The notes beneath the pieces are model-generated. The model did no database searches. It saw only the letters and a program-made list of their open reading frames with translations, and was not told the DNA's origin. This document shows positions 1 through 3,875 of a DNA stretch of 6,260 nucleotides, one piece after another. Positions within the stretch are counted from its first letter, which is position 1. Each line of letters starts with the position of its first letter. Position numbers and translations under genes: made by a program. This stretch comes from Oscillospiraceae bacterium (GTDB taxonomy: Bacteria > Bacillota > Clostridia > Oscillospirales > Ruminococcaceae), in NCBI GenBank assembly GCA_017394475.1, contig JAFPYQ010000208.1:1-6260 (forward strand). Direction: 5' to 3'.

Positions 1-29
1 GCATATATGCCGATTTTTTTCTTGAACAT
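1..29 (-). CDS. N-terminus of an unidentified gene, cut by the window edge
   Basis: Only nine complete codons are inside the window. On the minus strand an ATG at 29 reads MFKKKIGIY and runs off the edge. A strong ribosome binding site, GGAGGT (36-41), lies 6 nt upstream, which is the main reason to call this a real start. The Lys run right after the initiator is what the n-region of a signal peptide or an N-terminal membrane anchor looks like, so an exported or membrane protein is plausible. It follows the Fur-family regulator and the His/Cys membrane protein on the same strand, after about 150 nt without a convincing gene. A metal-uptake component, such as the binding protein of a zinc or manganese ABC transporter, would fit this position, but nothing in nine residues proves it. 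Confidence 0.6.
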
Positions 30-58
30 TATTGAACCTCCGGATCGAATAATCATAC

Positions 59-88
59 GGGTGCACATGAAAGAAATATACTGCACCC
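59..88 (-). repeat. Inverted repeat between two genes, possible RNA hairpin
   Basis: GGGTGCA (59-65) and TGCACCC (82-88) form a perfect 7-bp inverted repeat around a 16-nt loop. It lies in the roughly 150-nt gap (30-179) between the His/Cys membrane protein and the next gene, 18 nt upstream of that gene's ribosome binding site. There is no T-run after it on the minus strand, so it is not an intrinsic terminator. It could be a leader hairpin, an mRNA-processing or stability element, or a protein-binding site. I see no other signal in this gap. Confidence 0.4.
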
Positions 89-179
89 TGAGCGCCATCA
101 TCCCATGCCTCAAAGCATACATATTTCAAGGAGAAAATATCAGAACTCATTCATAAAGACATGGGGGTTGTGTCGTTAT

Positions 180-482
180 TCAATCCAGGAGCTCCACCTT
201 GAGAGAAATAAGTGTTGTATGGACAGGATCGGACTTTCTGATAACATTACACAATAAAACAGCGATACAGAGCATAAGAATGGACTGTATAGCCCCCGGG
301 ACTGCTGTTCCGAGTGTATGCAGTATTTTGTGACACTCTGCAAGCTCCATACATACAGGACAATCCTCACCGCTGCAATCATGCCCGGTGTGAGAAATAA
401 TAAAGCAGGATGAACCGAAAATGACAAAGTTCAATACAAAAAGCATGATCAAAGAGAGAACTTTCTTTCTGCTGCCTGTCAT
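180..482 (-). CDS. Small two-TM membrane protein with His/Cys-rich external loop
   Basis: A 100-residue protein of no function I can name with certainty. A basic N-terminus (RKK, 5-7) precedes a hydrophobic segment at about 8-29, a polar loop at about 30-62, and a second hydrophobic segment at about 64-82, followed by RKS. The positive-inside rule puts both ends in the cytoplasm and the loop outside. That loop holds H31, H34, C36, C41, C44, C50, H51 and H55, including the pattern HxxHDCxGxxCPVC, which looks like a metal-binding or redox site. The start at 482 is supported by the GAGGTG site at 490-495, 7 nt upstream, and it begins 15 nt after the stop of the Fur-family gene, so the two are almost certainly co-transcribed. 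I infer a role in sensing, buffering or delivering a metal, perhaps zinc. I recall similar short proteins beside Fur-family regulators in Clostridia, but cannot verify this here. Confidence 0.8.
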   Translation of the reverse strand: MTGSRKKVLSLIMLFVLNFVIFGSSCFIISHTGHDCSGEDCPVCMELAECHKILHTLGTAVPGAIQSILMLCIAVLLCNVIRKSDPVHTTLISLKVELLD

Positions 483-497
483 TTTGGCTCACCTCAC

Positions 498-890
498 TCA
501 TTTACATTCTTCACATATCCCCATGACTTCAATTTCGTCATCGGTATATATATAACTGTTATTCCTCAATCCGTCAATGATGCCCTGACAGACTTTTTTG
601 TCTATGTGTTCTGTTTTACCGCAAATTTTGCATCTGACAGTGATTTTTGGATCATCACTGCCCATAAAGGTATATTGATACTCTCTTTTATTGTTGACGC
701 TTTTGTGAACGCTCCCGCCGCTTACAAGATCATTTATTATCCTGTAAACAGAGCTTTCAGACGGCTTACATGAGATCGACTGATCTGTTCGTATTATTTC
801 TTCTATATCCCTGACTGTAAATGCCCTGCCCGGATATGAACTCAGTATCTGCAGAACGCATTTCTTCTGCATTGTTTTATAAGTCGCCAT
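498..890 (-). CDS. Fur-family metal-dependent transcriptional regulator
   Basis: A 130-residue, DNA-binding protein of the Fur/Zur/PerR family. The N-terminal winged helix (about 1-75) carries the family pattern SSVYRIINDLVSGGSVHK (47-63), matching the usual ATVYR-x-L-x-x-GLV recognition-helix region. The C-terminal dimerization part has the two structural zinc pairs, C87/C90 (CKICG) and C126/C129 (CEEC), the last at the very end of the protein. The start is ATG at 890, with GGAGGG (892-897) just upstream. A GTG at 902 would add four residues encoded by that same binding site, so I reject it. Aligned by eye with PerR/Fur, the regulatory-site ligands are mostly replaced: the first His by A23, the HxH before CxxC by K82 and T84. 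The metal sensed is therefore uncertain. It leads its operon and a Fur box covers its promoter, so autoregulation is likely. Confidence 0.92.
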   Translation of the reverse strand: MATYKTMQKKCVLQILSSYPGRAFTVRDIEEIIRTDQSISCKPSESSVYRIINDLVSGGSVHKSVNNKREYQYTFMGSDDPKITVRCKICGKTEHIDKKVCQGIIDGLRNNSYIYTDDEIEVMGICEECK

Positions 891-905
891 TTCACCCTCC
901 ACGTC

Positions 906-934
906 AAATTGAATATGATAATCATTTTCAATTT
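906..934. promoter_or_regulatory. Fur-type operator over the start of the Fur-family operon
   Basis: A 29-bp palindrome centred on 920, with 13 of 14 base pairs matched. Its 19-bp core at 911-929 matches the classical E. coli Fur box GATAATGATAATCATTATC at 16 of 19 positions. It also contains a Bacillus-style 7-1-7 box at 916-930, TGATAAT-C-ATTTTCA, with one mismatch. It lies between the -10 element (938-943) and the gene start (890) and covers the expected transcription start near 931, the usual place for repression. The binding protein is most simply the neighbouring Fur-family product, though a separate Fur, Zur or PerR elsewhere in the genome is possible. Confidence 0.85.
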
Positions 935-937
935 ACA

Positions 938-966
938 ATTATATTCACCCGAAACATATTTGTCAA
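938..966 (-). promoter_or_regulatory. Consensus sigma-A promoter of the Fur-family operon
   Basis: On the minus strand, TTGACA (961-966) is followed by exactly 17 bp and TATAAT (938-943). All 12 consensus bases match. The predicted transcription start is about 931, leaving a leader of roughly 40 nt to the ATG at 890. A promoter this strong with an operator over its start implies a system that is held off and released strongly when the repressor leaves. Confidence 0.9.
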
Positions 967-970
967 TATA

Positions 971-999
971 TTCTGATGAGATTCTACACATCTTATAAT
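971..999 (+). promoter_or_regulatory. Possible weak divergent promoter beside the second Fur box
   Basis: TATAAT at 994-999 on the plus strand matches the -10 consensus fully. The hexamer 17 bp upstream, TTCTGA (971-976), is a poor -35 with three of six bases. If used, transcription would begin near 1006, inside the second Fur-like box, which would explain why that box is there. The only downstream genes are those of the two-component system 230 bp away, which have their own promoter. AT-rich DNA gives chance TATAAT matches, so this is tentative. Confidence 0.25.
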
Positions 1000-1019
1000 T
1001 TGATAATTATTCTCAAATT
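997..1019. promoter_or_regulatory. Second Fur-like box, upstream of the Fur-family promoter
   Basis: A 23-bp palindrome centred on 1008 with 10 of 11 pairs matched. Its core 1001-1015, TGATAAT-T-ATTCTCA, is one mismatch from the 7-1-7 Fur consensus. Read on the minus strand, this core and the promoter-proximal core are TGAGAATAATTATCA and TGAAAATGATTATCA, so both keep a perfect right half and differ from consensus at the same left-half position. The cores are 85 bp apart, about eight helical turns, so they face the same side of the DNA. The box is 31 bp upstream of the -35 element of the Fur operon and may act with the proximal box or control a divergent transcript. Confidence 0.7.
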
Positions 1020-1190
1020 TCAACTTATTCATTTTTACTATGAATTGTCCGCTTCTCTGATCTTCTATCTATACAACACAGCATCAGAAAGTACATAGTG
1101 TAAGGATACTGTATGCAAATAATGCCGTCAAGGCGCATGGAACAATTGAGTTCAGAAAGCATCCACAGACTTTGCCCGTCTTTTTTATAC

Positions 1191-1219
1191 TTGCAATTAT
1201 CATATAAATATGATACAAT
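1191..1219 (+). promoter_or_regulatory. Promoter of the two-component operon
   Basis: TTGCAA (1191-1196, four of six) is followed by 17 bp and TACAAT (1214-1219, five of six), with a TGA just before the -10 giving an extended -10 element (TGnTACAAT). Transcription should start near 1226, which leaves only about 14 nt of leader with the ribosome binding site at its very 5' end. This position also rules out the upstream in-frame ATG at 1210, which lies in the spacer. Confidence 0.75.
1198..1215. promoter_or_regulatory. Palindrome inside the two-component promoter
   Basis: TATCATA (1198-1204) and TATGATA (1209-1215) form a perfect 7-bp inverted repeat around TAAA. It fills nearly all of the space between the -35 and -10 elements and touches the -10, so a protein bound here would block RNA polymerase. 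It does not resemble the direct repeat upstream of the ABC transporter, nor is it a good Fur box. No regulator can be assigned. Confidence 0.4.
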
Positions 1220-1239
1220 CTATTAGAGGAAGTGATGCT

Positions 1240-1926
1240 ATGGATAAGAAAAGGATACTGATAGTGGATGATGAAGCGGAACTTGCGGGGATAATCGCTG
1301 AAATGCTCAACGGCTGCGGTTATGAGACCGACATTGCCGAAAGCGCTGCTGCCGCTTATGATCTTCTCACCGGAAAAGTGTATCATCTAATACTTCTCGA
1401 TATAAATCTTCCCGATGGCACGGGATTTGAAATATGCCGCGATCTGCGAGACAACTCACATATCCCTGTGATATTCGCCAGTGCACGAAAAACCGAAGAT
1501 GACCGCATCAGGGGCTTTGATATCGGCGGTGATGATTTCCTGCCGAAACCCTATTCGATGAAAGAGCTCCTTTCAAGGGTGAATGCGCTTATGCGGAGGG
1601 CTTACGGAACTGTCACAGGGCAGGATATGTCGTTTGGTGACGTAAAGATCAATACTGCCAACAGGACGGTGACCAAGGGCGGGAAGATGATCCCCCTGGC
1701 TCAGAGGGAATTTGACCTGCTGGTATATATGTGCTCAAACAAAAACACCTCTCTGACAAAGGATAAACTGATAAGTGAAGTCTGGGGAGCTTTTTCAGAT
1801 GTAGAGCCATCTACACTGACAGTACATATCCGCTGGCTCCGTGAAAAACTGGAGGACGATCCCGCCTCTCCGAAATACATAAAGACAGTATGGCGACTGG
1901 GCTATATGATAGAGGATCCAAAATGA
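1240..1926 (+). CDS. OmpR/PhoB-family response regulator
   Basis: A 228-residue cytoplasmic transcription factor, the usual length for this family. The receiver domain (about 4-117) has the acidic pair D10/D11, the phosphoacceptor D54 (LLDINLPDG), the conserved hydroxyl residue S81, and K103 before P104. The winged-helix DNA-binding domain (about 130-224) shows the LAQREFDLL pattern at 153-161 and ends in TVWRLGY, a variant of the usual TVxGxGY. The start at 1240 is preceded by AGAGGA (1225-1230) at 9 nt. The frame stays open to an ATG at 1210, but that lies within the promoter. The stop overlaps the start of the histidine kinase by 4 bp (ATGA), so the two are translationally coupled partners. 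Its likely target is the TTTCTTAA direct repeat upstream of the ABC transporter. All phosphorylation residues are present, so it should be functional. Confidence 0.96.
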   Translation: MDKKRILIVDDEAELAGIIAEMLNGCGYETDIAESAAAAYDLLTGKVYHLILLDINLPDGTGFEICRDLRDNSHIPVIFASARKTEDDRIRGFDIGGDDFLPKPYSMKELLSRVNALMRRAYGTVTGQDMSFGDVKINTANRTVTKGGKMIPLAQREFDLLVYMCSNKNTSLTKDKLISEVWGAFSDVEPSTLTVHIRWLREKLEDDPASPKYIKTVWRLGYMIEDPK

Positions 1927-3038
1927 AAAAACTGGTTACGGCAGTCATTGTATTTGCACTGATGATAATAGGCATCACCGCCGGCTCTGTTATCGTTCAG
2001 AAAAATGTTCACGATAAAAACGGAGAATATGCAGTAGAACTCAACGAGATAGAACGGCTCATAGAACAGGGTGATACAAGCAATGCCATCACCCGCACCG
2101 GACAGGTGCGCGAAAAAATGCGTACCGAAAAGGCGGATAACGTAAACTTTAGTATAATAACGGGCAGTATCTGTCTGATCTTTTTGCTGATGGTCGGTGG
2201 ATACTGCTATTTTGCGGTAATACGGCCTTTCAGAAGGCTATCGGACTTTGCGGAATGTGTGGCAAAGGGCGATCTGGAGATCCCCCTTGAATATGAGCGG
2301 ACGAACCCGTTCGGCAGGTTCACATGGGCATTTGACAGCATGAGGAAAGAGATACTTCGTGCCCGCACATGTGAACGGGAGGCTATCGAGAACAACAAGA
2401 CCGTCATCGCCTCGCTCTCCCACGACATAAAAACTCCCATCTCTACTGTAAGAGCCTATGCAGAAGCCATGGAAATGGGTATGACAGATGCAGAGGATCA
2501 GGAAAAATATCTGTCTGTCATCATACGGAAATGTGATGAAGTGGCACAGCTTACAGAAGATATGCTGACACATTCTTTGTCGGATCTGGACAAGCTCAGG
2601 ATGGATCCCGAAGTTTTTGAACTGGGCGGTTTTCTGAGTGATCTGCTGAACGATCTGGATACACATAATGACATCAGATTTGAAAAGCCCTCCTTCTCTG
2701 TCACTGTAAATGCCGACAGGAACAGGCTCTCACAGGCAGTGGAGAATGTTGTGGCCAATGCACGGAAATATGCCGGAACAGACATCCACATCCATGTTAC
2801 CCGTGATGAAAACAATGTTCATATCATTTTTCACGACAGCGGTGCGGGCGTTCCCGATGAAGACCTTCCCTTTATTTTCGGAAAATTCTATCGTGGAAGG
2901 AATACAAACGGGGAAAAGGGTTCGGGACTCGGGCTTTTTATTGTGAAATATATCGTCTGTCAATCCGGCGGTGAAGTCAAAGCCCGTAATGACAACGGAT
3001 TTGAAGTGACCGTTACACTGCCTGTATATAATGAATGA
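1923..3038 (+). CDS. Membrane sensor histidine kinase
   Basis: A 371-residue partner of the response regulator. TM1 lies at about 4-25, a short external segment of about 50 residues at 26-75, and TM2 at about 77-100. HAMP follows at about 101-152 (the RPFRRLSDF start is typical). The dimerization domain has the phosphoacceptor H167 in SLSHDIKTP, and the ATPase domain shows the N box (N275, N279), the G1 box D305-S-G-A-G, the F box near 317-322 and the G2 box G333-S-G-L-G. All catalytic motifs are intact. The start is ATG 1923, preceded by AGAGGA (1911-1916) at 6 nt. The sensor loop has no recognisable domain and is longer than that of intramembrane-sensing BceS-type kinases, so it may bind a ligand directly or sense through the neighbouring transporter. 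Autophosphorylation on H167 and transfer to D54 of the regulator are expected. Confidence 0.95.
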   Translation: MKKLVTAVIVFALMIIGITAGSVIVQKNVHDKNGEYAVELNEIERLIEQGDTSNAITRTGQVREKMRTEKADNVNFSIITGSICLIFLLMVGGYCYFAVIRPFRRLSDFAECVAKGDLEIPLEYERTNPFGRFTWAFDSMRKEILRARTCEREAIENNKTVIASLSHDIKTPISTVRAYAEAMEMGMTDAEDQEKYLSVIIRKCDEVAQLTEDMLTHSLSDLDKLRMDPEVFELGGFLSDLLNDLDTHNDIRFEKPSFSVTVNADRNRLSQAVENVVANARKYAGTDIHIHVTRDENNVHIIFHDSGAGVPDEDLPFIFGKFYRGRNTNGEKGSGLGLFIVKYIVCQSGGEVKARNDNGFEVTVTLPVYNE

Positions 3039-3044
3039 TATGTT

Positions 3045-3066
3045 TTTCTTAAGGATTTCTTAATGC
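3045..3066 (+). promoter_or_regulatory. Direct-repeat operator for an OmpR/PhoB-type regulator
   Basis: TTTCTTAA occurs at 3045-3052 and again at 3056-3063, a perfect 8-bp repeat with an 11-bp period. PhoB-family regulators bind such tandem 11-bp units as head-to-tail dimers. The second unit ends 9 bp before the -10 element, so the site replaces a normal -35 region, the classical layout for activation. The response regulator encoded just upstream is the obvious candidate to bind it. Confidence 0.75.
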
Positions 3067-3072
3067 TCCCTG

Positions 3073-3081
3073 TGATAGAAT
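3073..3081 (+). promoter_or_regulatory. Extended -10 element of the ABC transporter promoter
   Basis: TGATAGAAT gives an extended -10 (TGn plus TAGAAT, five of six). The hexamer at the -35 position (3053-3058, GGATTT) is poor and lies within the direct repeat, so the promoter probably depends on an activator. Transcription should start near 3088, leaving a short leader of about 18 nt. No terminator separates it from the kinase gene, so readthrough from the upstream operon is also possible. Confidence 0.65.
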
Positions 3082-3105
3082 ACCGGTAATAAGGGAGGTC
3101 ATGTT

Positions 3106-3867
3106 ATGAAAAAAGCAATTATTTCAGCTAAGGGACTGTGCAAAAGCTTTGCACACAACGGCGGACAGGTCCATATCCTGACGGGAATGGACATAGACAT
3201 ATACGAAGGCGATTTTACCGTTATCATGGGTGCGTCGGGTTCGGGAAAATCCACCACTCTTTACGCTCTCAGCGGCATGGACAGAGCCACCGGCGGTCAG
3301 GTACTCTACAACGGCGATGACATAGTCAGGATGAGCGAGAAAAAGCTCTCTGCACTGCGGCACGGGGATTTTGGTTTCATCTTTCAGCAGATGCACCTGG
3401 TCAGCAATCTATCGTTATATGAAAATATCACTGTCCCCGGTTATCTGAACAAGAGCCGCAGTGCCGCGGATACAGAAAGATCGGCAAAGGAACTGATGGA
3501 AAAAATGGGTATTGCACATATCGCCTCTCACCTGCCCGGTCAGTGCTCAGGCGGTGAACAGCAGAGATGTGCCATTGCACGCGCTGTCATCAACGAGCCG
3601 AAGCTGCTGTTTGCCGATGAGCCTACGGGTGCCCTGAACAAGAAAAACACCACCGAAGTCCTTGACCTGCTCACCGAGCTCAACCGCAAAGGCCAGAGCA
3701 TACTTATGGTGACTCATGATGCCAGAGCCGCATGCCGTGCCACACGCCTTATCTATATCGAGGACGGCCGTGTAATAGGCGATCTTGACTTGCCGCCCTA
3801 CGAGCAGCACGAGGAAAAGAGCCGTGAGACCCAGATCGGTGCATGGCTTGCCTCCATGGAATGGTAG
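3106..3867 (+). CDS. ABC transporter ATPase, MacB/LolD type
   Basis: A 253-residue cytoplasmic ATPase that powers the adjacent FtsX-type permease. Walker A is GASGSGKST (42-50), the Q-loop is Q94 (FIFQQ), the signature is CSGGEQQR (147-154), Walker B is LLFADEPTG (167-175) with D171 and catalytic E172, the D-loop is ALN (176-178), and the H-loop is H204. Relative to the usual LSGGEQQ, the signature has C147 in place of Leu, a mild change. Asn in the D-loop is common in this group. The tail after about 228 is somewhat long and charged. The start at 3106 has GGGAGGT (3093-3099) at 6 nt. The permease begins 8 nt after the stop. The family includes exporters and mechanotransmission systems for lipoproteins, peptides and antibiotics. 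The substrate here is unknown, but control by a two-component system suggests an envelope-stress or antimicrobial response. Confidence 0.96.
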   Translation: MKKAIISAKGLCKSFAHNGGQVHILTGMDIDIYEGDFTVIMGASGSGKSTTLYALSGMDRATGGQVLYNGDDIVRMSEKKLSALRHGDFGFIFQQMHLVSNLSLYENITVPGYLNKSRSAADTERSAKELMEKMGIAHIASHLPGQCSGGEQQRCAIARAVINEPKLLFADEPTGALNKKNTTEVLDLLTELNRKGQSILMVTHDARAACRATRLIYIEDGRVIGDLDLPPYEQHEEKSRETQIGAWLASMEW

Positions 3868-3875
3868 GTGAGGGT

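Larger units (their letters stand above)
891..1239. other. Divergent intergenic region with regulatory sites
   Basis: This 349-bp AT-rich stretch separates the minus-strand Fur-family operon from the plus-strand two-component operon. It holds the Fur-operon promoter and operator on its left side, a second Fur-like box near 1008, and the response-regulator promoter on its right side. Between about 1020 and 1190 I find no convincing gene. The best small frame there, 37 codons at 1113-1226 on the plus strand, runs through the response-regulator promoter and resembles nothing. A weak AGAC/GTCT stem followed by six T (1167-1187) is too short to call a terminator. Confidence 0.8.

Noticed and set aside
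1..150. A 50-codon open frame on the minus strand from an ATG at 150 to the window edge, with a plausible-looking aromatic and HVHP-containing peptide.
   Set aside because: It has no ribosome binding site and competes with a frame at 1-29 that has an excellent one (GGAGGT, 6 nt spacing). Fifty open codons can occur by chance. Sequence beyond the edge would settle it.
176..427. Other long frames overlapping the annotated genes, including those antisense to the kinase, ATPase and permease.
   Set aside because: Each overlaps a gene with clear domain evidence, has no ribosome binding site of note and encodes no recognisable motif, so they are shadows of the real coding frames.
890..902. GTG at 902 as the start of the Fur-family gene.
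   Set aside because: The four extra codons are the ribosome binding site of the ATG at 890, which is well spaced and matches the family's N-terminus.
1167..1187. A stem AGAC/GTCT followed by six T, like a terminator.
   Set aside because: Only 4 bp of stem with a 7-nt loop, too weak for an intrinsic terminator, and no clear transcript ends there.
1113..1226. A 37-codon plus-strand frame with an AAGGA-like site upstream.
   Set aside because: It runs through the response-regulator promoter, has no recognisable features and is short enough to be chance.
3843..3875. In-frame upstream ATGs (3843, 3861) for the permease.
   Set aside because: They lie inside the ATPase gene, have no ribosome binding site and add residues not typical of FtsX permease N-termini.
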